Shown here: positions 1-5,304 of the stretch, one piece after another
Numbering within the stretch: the stretch's first letter is position 1
How the letters are laid out: each line of letters starts with the position of its first letter
Origin: an uncultured Collinsella sp.
Lineage (GTDB): Bacteria; Actinomycetota; Coriobacteriia; Coriobacteriales; Coriobacteriaceae
DNA length: 5,304 nucleotides
NCBI GenBank assembly: GCA_900554465.1
Contig: USHF01000109.1
Span: 1 to 5,304 of the forward strand
Direction of reading: 5' to 3'
Translations under genes and position numbers: made by a program
Notes under the pieces: model-generated
Database searches by the model: none
The model's input: only the letters and a program-made list of their open reading frames with translations
What the model was told of the DNA's origin: nothing

Positions 1-32
1 CGTCGGCAGCGTCAGATGTGTATAAGAGACAG
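1..32 (+). other. Nextera/Tn5 sequencing adapter (not genomic)
   Basis: Bases 14-32 read AGATGTGTATAAGAGACAG, the 19-base Tn5 mosaic end used in Nextera libraries. Bases 1-13 are the read-1 side of the same adapter, lacking only its first T. This stretch is the exact reverse complement of 5255-5286. It is a library artefact left in the assembly. The minus-strand gene that runs into it is therefore truncated at position 33, and codons read through 1-32 are not real. Confidence 0.98.
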
Positions 33-1192
33 TAGTCATACAGCGTGCCATAGTCGGTATCCCAGAGCGCCAGAGGCTGATGGTTGTAGCCGTGAAAGCC
101 CAGCTCTCCGCCCATCTGCAGCAGCATGCCGCCAAAATAGCGGAACTGCGTGGTATCGGCCTGGCGCGCGGGCTCGGTCTGGTTGACCGCGTCCTCGTAG
201 TTTTCGATCATCACGCCGGTATAGCGAATGCCGTATTTTTGCGCAAGCTTTTGCAGATCGGGCCACCAGACCTTGGTGTAAAAATCCGCAATGGAAAGGC
301 CGTAGTCACGCTTGATATAAGTACCATCGCCCGAGAGCACGGGGCTAGGAAAGTCGTCCAAATAGAACACGGCGCTGTTGATGACCGGATAGGCCGAGGC
401 ATCACCCAGCAAGCTTATGGCCGAAGCATAGAACCCACGCATGACCTTGTCGTAGATACCAATGTTGCACACCACGGTGTGACCACTGCCGCAATCGTTA
501 GACCAAATGAGCGGCGTGCCCGCGTCACCGGTCTTTGCCCATACGTGCGCCGTTTCGCGCAATGAAACCGAAAGCGAAGAATCGAAGGGATCCGAGAACT
601 CGTAGCGCTCTCCTCCGCCCAACATAAAGTCATCGCTCGGCACAATGCTTTCGGCTTTCGCATAGTCATATCCGGCCGATTCGATCCCAAGCTTGGAAGC
701 AATAGCCTGCAGGCAGTTCGAGTTATCTGGCGTCATGCCCAGCATGAGTGAGCCGCCCACACTCACCCAACTCATCAGATCGGTCAGATGCGTACCCAGT
801 CCGTCAAGCGAGGGCATAAGCACAATCACGCGATCAAACGACGTGAGCGATGGGATCGCGTCCGCACCGTCGGTGGCAATATCAACATCGCGATGGGCGA
901 TCTTCATGTCGAGCAGGATCTGGTCGAACTGTTCCTTTACGTCCTCGACGCCAGCTTGATCGGAATCGGTAATGACCAGGCACGTGGGCTTTTGGCCAAA
1001 GATTGCCGAGGAGGCCGGCACCGCATCGTTGGCGGCCAGCATCCCCAGCTTATGCTGGCCCGCACTGTACTGCACGCCGGCACGCTCCACCAGCAGCACA
1101 GCGGCCATGACAATAAAGACCGCCCACACCACGAGGAGTCCCATCCAACGAAAGCGCCCTGCACGGTCGCGGATATGTTGCGCCACGCTCAT
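33..1192 (-). CDS. DUF2194 / PelA-type membrane-anchored polysaccharide deacetylase, 3' end missing
   Basis: The frame starts at ATG 1192 and stays open for 386 codons into the adapter, so the C-terminal part is missing. Residues 1-15 are basic and are followed by one membrane segment at about 16-36, so the body should lie outside the membrane. Residues 65-260 look like an alpha/beta region. From about 273 a DUF2194/CE4-like deacetylase region begins: FYLDDFPSP (DD at 279-280) matches the catalytic/metal Asp motif, and GELGFHGYNHQPL gives the HxxxH metal pair H367/H371. In Pseudomonas PelA this domain removes acetyl groups from the Pel polymer; in Gram-positive pel operons a separate deacetylase protein (PelA-DA) takes that role, which I infer here. 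The start is supported by AGGAGG 4 bases upstream, and ATGA overlaps the stop of the preceding gene. Later CE4 motifs are not visible. Family assignment is firm; substrate is inferred from the neighbours. Confidence 0.88.
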
Positions 1193-2094
1193 CTGGCCTC
1201 CTCCCCGTCGCGCCAAAACGCCAACTTTTCGCGGTTGTCGGCGCTCAAATACACATGTTGCTTGTCAATCGCATCGATCACACGGTGGACCTCGTCACCG
1301 TCGCGGCGCATCACGGCCAGGCGCAGGCAAAGCATCCAAACCTCCTGCTCCTCGGGCACGTCTATCACCAGCTGGTCGGTCACGGCCTGCGCCTCGTCGA
1401 TCTGTCCGACATCGGCCAGCGCCGTCGCGTATCGAATGCGCAGCTCAAGGGTATCCTCGCGCTCGCAGCGACGCGCAAGCAGGCGCGCGTACTGTTGGCG
1501 CTGAATCTGAGCCACGCGCCCCTCAGCCAAGCCCGAGCACAAGTATTCACCAAGAAAATCGCAGTATTCGTTGAGGTTTTGAGCGCTCGGGTCCGTCTTA
1601 AAGGCACGCTCCAGCTGCTGCAGTTTAAGGTCGGACTCCTTGGAGATCTGCGCCACCGCCGTCGCGGCATAGTGCGCCACCTCAACGTCGTCGTTAAGCT
1701 TAGCCGCCTGCAGCTGCGCCAGGTACGCGTCGGGCTCCTCGGTGAGCATGGAGAGCATTAGGCGGCGCCGGTATGCCGGGTCGTTGACGATGAGTGCCTC
1801 CTCGAGCGGCACTACGCCTGAATCGTCCTCACCACTCGGTACCGACATACTGCGATGCAGGTCATCGTTGAAGCGCAGCGACTCCAGCGCAGACCCTTTC
1901 AGCCCCTCGCCAAACACCGCGCTGCACACCGATAGCAAAACCACCAGCAACGGGCCCCACAGCGGCACCAGCACTATCACAGCCAGCATGTGCCCGCGCA
2001 CCGGCAGCAGGCCCAGTTTCATGAGCGTCCACAGCATCAGGCAAACCAGCGCATGAATCAGCAGCAAGACGGCAGCAACGACAAGCGAGATCAA
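1189..2094 (-). CDS. pelE: PelE-like membrane protein with TPR-like helical domain
   Basis: The product is 301 residues. Two hydrophobic segments (about 2-30 and 36-62) form an N-terminal hairpin. A probably cytoplasmic, helix-rich region follows, with degenerate TPR-like repeats, clearest at about 120-165, 195-235 and 245-290 (for example the stretch ALADVGQIDEAQAV). Two membrane segments plus TPRs is the layout of Pseudomonas PelE, which is of similar length and helps assemble the inner-membrane Pel synthase complex with PelD, PelF and PelG. Residues 96-118 (PLEEALIVNDPAYRRRLML) look like the conserved stretch after the membrane hairpin in Gram-positive homologues; this is from memory. The start is TTG at 2094: an in-frame TGA lies just upstream, and a later start would delete the first membrane segment. 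GAGGGGGG sits 6 bases upstream. The TTGA overlap with pelD and the ATGA overlap with the deacetylase gene imply coupled translation. The sequence match is weaker than the positional and architectural argument. Confidence 0.82.
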   Translation of the reverse strand: MISLVVAAVLLLIHALVCLMLWTLMKLGLLPVRGHMLAVIVLVPLWGPLLVVLLSVCSAVFGEGLKGSALESLRFNDDLHRSMSVPSGEDDSGVVPLEEALIVNDPAYRRRLMLSMLTEEPDAYLAQLQAAKLNDDVEVAHYAATAVAQISKESDLKLQQLERAFKTDPSAQNLNEYCDFLGEYLCSGLAEGRVAQIQRQQYARLLARRCEREDTLELRIRYATALADVGQIDEAQAVTDQLVIDVPEEQEVWMLCLRLAVMRRDGDEVHRVIDAIDKQHVYLSADNREKLAFWRDGEEAR

Positions 2095-4229
2095 GCGGCA
2101 CCCCCCTCACCGTCACCGGTGTAAGAGATGTGCTGCAGCAGCTCCACGATGTCCTCGCCGTCGACGGGCTCCACCGCAATCTGCTTTGCGCTCAGGCGCT
2201 CGCGGATAATGGGCAGATCGCATGCCTTTGCCTGGCGCATAAGCAGGTAGAGCACGTCGCCGTCGACCAAGCCCGCCGCGTCGCTCTCGCGGATTGCCGA
2301 CCCAATTGCGCCCACCAGCTCGCCGACAGGCTCCATGCCCGGTACCACGCGCAGGAGCAAAAAACTCCCCATCTTGCTATCTGCCAGCGCCTGCTCCGCC
2401 GCGAGCTCTTGGCCAAAGGCAGCCTGCTTGAGCACGCAAGTGCCGTCAACGCAGCGTTTATCCTGCGCCACCGCCTCATAGTCAAAGGCACGGCCCAGCG
2501 CGCTTTCGACCAACCCGCACAAGATGCGGAACAGGTTTTGATAATAGAGGGTCATTTGGTTTTCGGCCGCACTACGCACAAAGATCAACACAGCGGGTGC
2601 CCCGTCGCGCTCGATCGTGTATCCAAACATGGGAAGCCCCGGCGTCAGCTCGCGGTTCACCCACAGGTTCGAACGACCCCCGTCGCCCAAAAGAGGTGCA
2701 AGCTGCTCAAGCGTGAGCGAGCGCGCGGCATCTTCGGCAATCGCGGGACTTGCTGCCACCAGGCGTGCAAATGCCCCGCCCGAAACATGGTAGATCGCCA
2801 CCGAATCGTTCTCGAGGATCTCGCCCAAAAGCTCGCAGCACTTGCGATAGATGTCGCGTGGGTTGAATACGTCGAGCTCCTGCGTCACGGCAAAGATCTT
2901 GCCAAAGCTGTCGTGGCGACCCACGATCTGGCGCCTGTACGCGCGCTTGTCCTCGATCGCGTCGTGGTAGAGCTGCGTAAGGAACGTATTGCGGTTGCGC
3001 ACGAGCTCGTTTTGATCGCGCTCCGCCCTAATGGCTTCGCTGTTGCGCAGCTGCACATAGCCGCACACGGCACCCACAACAAAGTACGCAATAAACGGCA
3101 GCCAGTTAGACGGCTCGTAAAAGAGACCCTGGAAGGTATAGCCATACTGGGTAAAGTAGCTCGCGGCCAAACCCACCGACGCCAGCAGCGCCGCAACCAG
3201 GCCAAAATCGAGCCCATACAGCGTGCCGATCAGTACCACGTACAGCAGGCGGTAGTCGAGCACGTTAAGCTGAGCAGACTGCGAAAACACCAGCTCCAGG
3301 CCCTCAAAGAGCACCCAGGCCAGCGCGGTCTCCAGGCATTTGATGGGCAGTGTCCGCCCGCGCATGCGGTCGATGGCGGCACGCAGCGGATGGCGCTTGC
3401 CCGCGAGGGTCTGCTCCCAGCGGGCGTGTATGGTCGAAAGATCGCGCAGCACGTCATAGCGCTGGAACCACCCGTAGCGCGTGCGGACGGTATCGCTCGG
3501 AGCAATGGAGACGACGGCGTCCCCGTCGTAGGTAATGTCGAGCCCCGGGAACAAGCCCTTGAGCGCCTCGCCCAGGTCTCCCACGGTGTGGGCAAAGCTA
3601 TCCGGAACCTCGAGTTCCTCGAATGTGGCATCCCAGCTGTCGAAGATGCGACGCACCAGAACGGCCAGCTCCTCGGCGCAGAGGGCACCGAGCGGTGAGT
3701 CCGCCCCAGCCCTCATGACAGCAGAGCCTTGCGAGCACGCCTCGAACAGCGGGGTCAAAATCGGGTCTTCCAGCGTGGGCGAGGCGGTGTACAGATACGG
3801 CACGCGCAAGATCTTGGCCTGAATGCCGTCGCGGACCGCATAGTAGCGGCACAGGTCGTTGGCCGCACGGGCAATGATGCCCTTGCCGTTTTGCCCCGCA
3901 GCGTCCACCGCACCGTCCGCTCCCATGGGACCAGTCACAAACAGCAGCTGAATCTGGCGACCCATGCAAGCTCGAAAGACGGAGCGCAGCAGCTCGATGT
4001 CGCCAACGGCCTCGGTATGCGGCGTGAGATAGGTAGAGAGGTAGACCACACGGTCGAATTCGTAAGCCTGGTCCAGGTGCTGCAGCAGCTCTTTCCAAGA
4101 CGCATGGAGCGACGACCCGTCGCGGCGCGCCTCGTTGGCCGCCACGACCTGAACATGGTCACCGGGAAACGCCTTGGCACAAAAGTCGTCATCGACATAC
4201 ACGGTATTGCCAACAACCAGCACTTCCAC
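2091..4229 (-). CDS. pelD: PelD-like c-di-GMP receptor with N-terminal degenerate SDR/epimerase-like domain
   Basis: From a GTG start at 4229 the product has 712 residues; the longest possible start (ATG 4274) gives 727. Numbering is from GTG. Residues 1 to about 275 resemble an extended SDR/NDP-sugar epimerase: first strand EVLVVGNT (2-9), then GKGIIARAAND (115-125), LCRYYA (126-131) and ILRVPYLY (140-147). The GxxGxxG nucleotide loop and the catalytic YxxxK are not recognisable, so it is probably not an active oxidoreductase. Four membrane segments follow at about 294-315, 325-338, 341-359 and 375-393, then a charged linker, a GAF-like region (450-585) and a degenerate GGDEF domain (593-700). 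In that domain the active-site GGDEF is replaced by DGDVL (656-660), while the I-site RESD (R647, D650) keeps the usual five-residue spacing. This matches Pseudomonas PelD, an inner-membrane receptor that switches on Pel synthesis when c-di-GMP binds its I-site. It is the first gene of the operon and overlaps pelE by 4 bases. Confidence 0.85.
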   Translation of the reverse strand: MEVLVVGNTVYVDDDFCAKAFPGDHVQVVAANEARRDGSSLHASWKELLQHLDQAYEFDRVVYLSTYLTPHTEAVGDIELLRSVFRACMGRQIQLLFVTGPMGADGAVDAAGQNGKGIIARAANDLCRYYAVRDGIQAKILRVPYLYTASPTLEDPILTPLFEACSQGSAVMRAGADSPLGALCAEELAVLVRRIFDSWDATFEELEVPDSFAHTVGDLGEALKGLFPGLDITYDGDAVVSIAPSDTVRTRYGWFQRYDVLRDLSTIHARWEQTLAGKRHPLRAAIDRMRGRTLPIKCLETALAWVLFEGLELVFSQSAQLNVLDYRLLYVVLIGTLYGLDFGLVAALLASVGLAASYFTQYGYTFQGLFYEPSNWLPFIAYFVVGAVCGYVQLRNSEAIRAERDQNELVRNRNTFLTQLYHDAIEDKRAYRRQIVGRHDSFGKIFAVTQELDVFNPRDIYRKCCELLGEILENDSVAIYHVSGGAFARLVAASPAIAEDAARSLTLEQLAPLLGDGGRSNLWVNRELTPGLPMFGYTIERDGAPAVLIFVRSAAENQMTLYYQNLFRILCGLVESALGRAFDYEAVAQDKRCVDGTCVLKQAAFGQELAAEQALADSKMGSFLLLRVVPGMEPVGELVGAIGSAIRESDAAGLVDGDVLYLLMRQAKACDLPIIRERLSAKQIAVEPVDGEDIVELLQHISYTGDGEGGAA

Positions 4230-4235
4230 CGTGCG

Positions 4236-4247
4236 CTCCCCCTCCCC
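4236..4247 (-). promoter_or_regulatory. Shine-Dalgarno supporting the GTG start of pelD
   Basis: The minus strand reads GGGGAGGGGGAG, followed by CGCACG and then GTG at 4229. The ATGs at 4274 and 4265 have no purine-rich sequence before them. The GTG places residue 1 at the first Rossmann strand, the usual start of an SDR fold. The pelE start has a similar G-rich site. Confidence 0.6.
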
Positions 4248-4278
4248 AAATTTAGCTTTTGCCATGGTAAACATGCAT

Positions 4279-4309
4279 ATTGTACGCTGTCAATGTAGGC
4301 CAAAGGCAA
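4279..4309 (-). promoter_or_regulatory. Candidate promoter of the pel operon
   Basis: On the minus strand TACAAT (4284-4279) matches five of six bases of the -10 consensus. TTGCCT (4309-4304) is a weak -35, with a long 19-base spacer. Transcription would start near 4272, giving a leader of about 43 bases to the GTG at 4229. The ATG at 4274 would then sit at or just before the transcript's 5' end. A TTGACA (4293-4288) overlaps this spacer but has no -10 at the right distance. Confidence 0.4.
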
Positions 4310-4354
4310 CTTTAAAGCTGTTTTAAGAACTTTTTCAGACGGGAAGCGACTCGC

Positions 4355-4434
4355 GCCTGAGCCAGAGAGCCCTACACGTGCCGCTGCACGGCGGAGAAAG
4401 GCGAATCCACTACCCCTCAGGCATAATTCCTGAG
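4355..4434. repeat. Three-segment dyad with alternative pairings
   Basis: GCCTGAG (4355-4361), CTCAGGC (4416-4422) and CCTGAG (4429-4434) are present. The middle copy can pair with the upstream copy (7 bp, long loop) or with the downstream copy (6 bp, 7-base loop), but not with both. There is no T-run after the downstream hairpin, so it is not an obvious terminator. It may be an operator set or chance. Confidence 0.35.
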
Positions 4435-4508
4435 CAAAATCAAGCAGAGCACACGGCTTTTTGCGCCACTTTAAGACGTAATCGGGATGTGGCGAGAGGC
4501 CAAATTCG

Positions 4509-4628
4509 GAAGTGCGGGGAAAACCAAAGGAATGCTGACCAGACCCCCGTTTTAGGCTTCCGCGACCTGCGGTTTTGATACAAAAAACCGCGTTGTGCTC
4601 GAAGGTTTTCGATTTTTCCCCGCACTTC
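4509..4628. repeat. 120-bp element bounded by perfect 15-base inverted repeats
   Basis: GAAGTGCGGGGAAAA at 4509-4523 is repeated exactly in inverted form as TTTTCCCCGCACTTC at 4614-4628. Inside, GCGGTTTT (4569-4576) and AAAACCGC (4584-4591) form an 8-bp stem with a 7-base loop, and CGAA/TTCG (4600-4603, 4608-4611) can form a small stem. The element encodes no plausible protein, and no direct target-site duplication is visible in the flanks (TTCG on the left, TGTA on the right). It could be a MITE or REP-like intergenic repeat, a structured RNA, or a pair of binding sites for one regulator. The inverted repeats are certain; the nature of the element is not. Confidence 0.6.
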
Positions 4629-4638
4629 TGTAATTACA
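4629..4638. promoter_or_regulatory. Palindrome TGTAATTACA, possible operator
   Basis: This perfect 10-base palindrome directly abuts the right-hand 15-base inverted repeat. Short symmetric AT-rich sites of this kind are often bound by dimeric regulators. It lies about 190 bases before the -10 box of the AlbA_2 gene and about 350 bases from the pel promoter. No regulator can be named. Confidence 0.25.
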
Positions 4639-4827
4639 TCTCTGGATCGAGGGCGCAGGCAATGGTGACGACATCCACGATAGCGCCCCCCTATGCCTGA
4701 TACCAAAATCGTTCCATAGGGACCCGTTTCCCAATGGGATGATTCTTCACAAAGGGCATTAAGGCGCATGAGAACATGGTAGAGGCAAGCAAGCGCGCTT
4801 CCACGTTTTCGCCCATGGTGACCACGG

Positions 4828-4833
4828 TATAAT
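4828..4833 (+). promoter_or_regulatory. -10 box of the AlbA_2 gene promoter
   Basis: A perfect TATAAT lies 37 bases before the ATG at 4871, giving an expected leader of about 30 bases. The -35 region around 4805-4811 (GTTTTCG) is a poor match, and there is no TG extension. Expression may therefore be modest or may depend on an activator. Confidence 0.5.
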
Positions 4834-4870
4834 CCAACGAGACAAGCAACGAACGGGAAAGGCAGCGCGG

Positions 4871-5254
4871 ATGAACCTGGGCAGCGAGAGCGAGACCGTC
4901 GAGTTCAAGAAGTCCACTGGCGAGCATAAAGAAGCACTGCAAGCCATCAGCGCCATGCTGAACAAGCACGGCCGCGGCGAGCTCTACTTCGGCGTGAAGG
5001 ACAACGGCGATGTCATCGGCCAGGATGTCAGCGACGCAACGCTGCGCCAGGTGACGTCGTGGGTGTCCGACAAGATCGAGCCCGCGGTGTTCCCGACGGT
5101 CGAGTGCCTCGACGCCGATGATGGGCTGCGATACATCAAAATTGCCTTCTCAGGTGCCGACGCCCCCTACTCCGCCGACGGACGCTACTTCACCCGCGTG
5201 GGGACTTCGAACAAAGCGCTGTCGGCCTCGGAGCTGAGCGCCATGGTCGTCAAG
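4871..5254 (+). CDS. Schlafen/AlbA_2-domain protein, N-terminal 128 residues only
   Basis: The frame begins with the signature of the Schlafen AlbA_2 domain. ESETVEFKKS (residues 6-15) is followed by AISAMLNKHGRGELYFGV (25-42), DNGDVIGQ (44-51) and, near the end, YSADGRYFTRVGTSNK (100-115) with LSASEL. Bacterial proteins of this type usually have this nucleic-acid-binding domain followed by an ATPase-like and/or winged-helix region, and are often annotated as putative transcriptional regulators or ATP-binding proteins. Acidic residues E6 and E11 share the five-residue spacing of the catalytic glutamates in animal Schlafen nucleases; whether the bacterial domain cuts RNA is unknown. The gene is truncated by adapter at 5255, so the last six residues (LSLIHI) and the stop at 5273-5275 are artefact. 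The ribosome site is weak (GGGAAAGG, 8 bases from ATG). The gene is divergent from the pel operon, and no functional link is shown. Confidence 0.85.
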
Positions 5255-5304
5255 CTGTCTCTTATACACATCTGACGCTGCCGACGACTCCTTACGTGTA
5301 GATC
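5255..5304 (+). other. Nextera/Tn5 adapter with i5 index (not genomic)
   Basis: CTGTCTCTTATACACATCT (5255-5273) is the mosaic end in reverse complement. It is followed by the read-1 adapter complement (5274-5287), then CTCCTTAC (5288-5295) and GTGTAGATC (5296-5304), the start of the P5 sequence. The eight bases between are the reverse complement of index GTAAGGAG, which I recall as Illumina i5 index 505. This is read-through of short inserts kept by the assembler. Confidence 0.98.

Larger units (their letters stand above)
4310..4870. other. Divergent intergenic region, no convincing gene
   Basis: About 560 bases lie between the candidate pel promoter and the AlbA_2 gene. Base composition is less GC-rich than the flanking genes. 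Short open frames exist on both strands, but none has a good ribosome site, codon pattern or recognisable product. The region holds several dyads: CTTTAAAG at 4310-4317; the CTCAGG set at 4355-4434; CGCCAC/GTGGCG at 4464-4469 and 4489-4494; the 15-base inverted repeats at 4509 and 4614; TGTAATTACA at 4629; CCCTATG/CATAGGG at 4689-4695 and 4715-4721. No hairpin followed by a T-run that would make a strong terminator was found, and none is needed between divergent genes. No tRNA or riboswitch was recognised. Confidence 0.6.

Noticed and set aside
80..565. Plus-strand open frames at 80-565 and 788-1504
   Set aside because: They lie antisense to the DUF2194 gene, whose minus-strand reading gives clear deacetylase motifs over the same bases.
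2130..3698. Long plus-strand open frame (522 codons)
   Set aside because: It is antisense to pelD. The minus frame has recognisable domains and membrane segments, while this one is His/Arg/Gln-rich with no recognisable family, as expected for a shadow frame in GC-rich DNA.
4230..4330. Possible c-di-GMP riboswitch before pelD
   Set aside because: The predicted leader is only about 43 bases, and no GEMM-like conserved core is visible; c-di-GMP control is better explained by the PelD I-site.
4416..4440. Terminator at CTCAGG/CCTGAG
   Set aside because: The stem is only 6 bp and is not followed by a T-run on either strand; it lies between divergent genes.
4378..4578. Plus-strand 66-codon frame in the intergenic region
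   Set aside because: It has no convincing ribosome site, runs through the inverted-repeat element and resembles no known protein.
4440..4969. Minus-strand frames at 4440-4769 and 4691-4969
   Set aside because: The first spans the inverted repeats and hairpin; the second runs antisense into the start of the AlbA_2 gene. Neither has a recognisable product or good start signals.
5255..5275. Natural C-terminus of the AlbA_2 protein (LSLIHI then stop)
   Set aside because: These codons are the reverse-complement mosaic end of the adapter; the genuine gene continues beyond the contig.
1..5286. Perfect 32-bp terminal inverted repeats suggesting a transposon
   Set aside because: They are the Nextera Tn5 mosaic end and read-1 adapter, with index and P5 sequence following at the 3' end; no transposase gene is present.

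Overview
The window is an assembled contig whose first 32 and last 50 bases are Illumina Nextera (Tn5) library adapter, so only about 33-5254 is genomic. The genomic part is GC-rich and compactly coded. It uses G-rich Shine-Dalgarno sequences and GTG/TTG starts. Together with the protein sequences this suggests a gut actinobacterium of the class Coriobacteriia, possibly Collinsella. That assignment is an impression from protein resemblance and could not be tested here.

Positions 33-4229 on the minus strand hold the first three genes of a Pel-type exopolysaccharide operon of the Gram-positive arrangement (pelD-pelE-pelA deacetylase, normally followed by pelF and pelG). Read in transcription order: (1) a PelD-like cyclic-di-GMP receptor with a degenerate SDR/epimerase-like domain fused at its N-terminus, four membrane segments, a GAF-like region and a degenerate GGDEF domain that keeps an RxxD I-site; (2) a PelE-like protein with two membrane segments and a TPR-like helical region; (3) a membrane-anchored DUF2194/PelA-type polysaccharide deacetylase, cut off by the contig end. 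The genes overlap by 4 bases at both junctions (TTGA and ATGA), so they are probably translationally coupled. The expected glycosyltransferase (pelF) and transporter (pelG) genes would lie beyond position 33. As a unit, the proteins would make a cationic, partly deacetylated polysaccharide at the membrane under c-di-GMP control.

Positions 4230-4870 are a divergent intergenic region of roughly 600 bases. It contains the start region and probable promoter of the pel operon, several dyads, and a 120-bp element (4509-4628) bounded by perfect 15-base inverted repeats with a hairpin inside and a 10-base palindrome next to it. A TATAAT box at 4828 precedes the last gene.

Positions 4871-5254 on the plus strand encode the N-terminal 128 residues of a Schlafen/AlbA_2-domain protein, cut by the 3' adapter. 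The apparent C-terminal residues LSLIHI and the stop codon come from adapter sequence.
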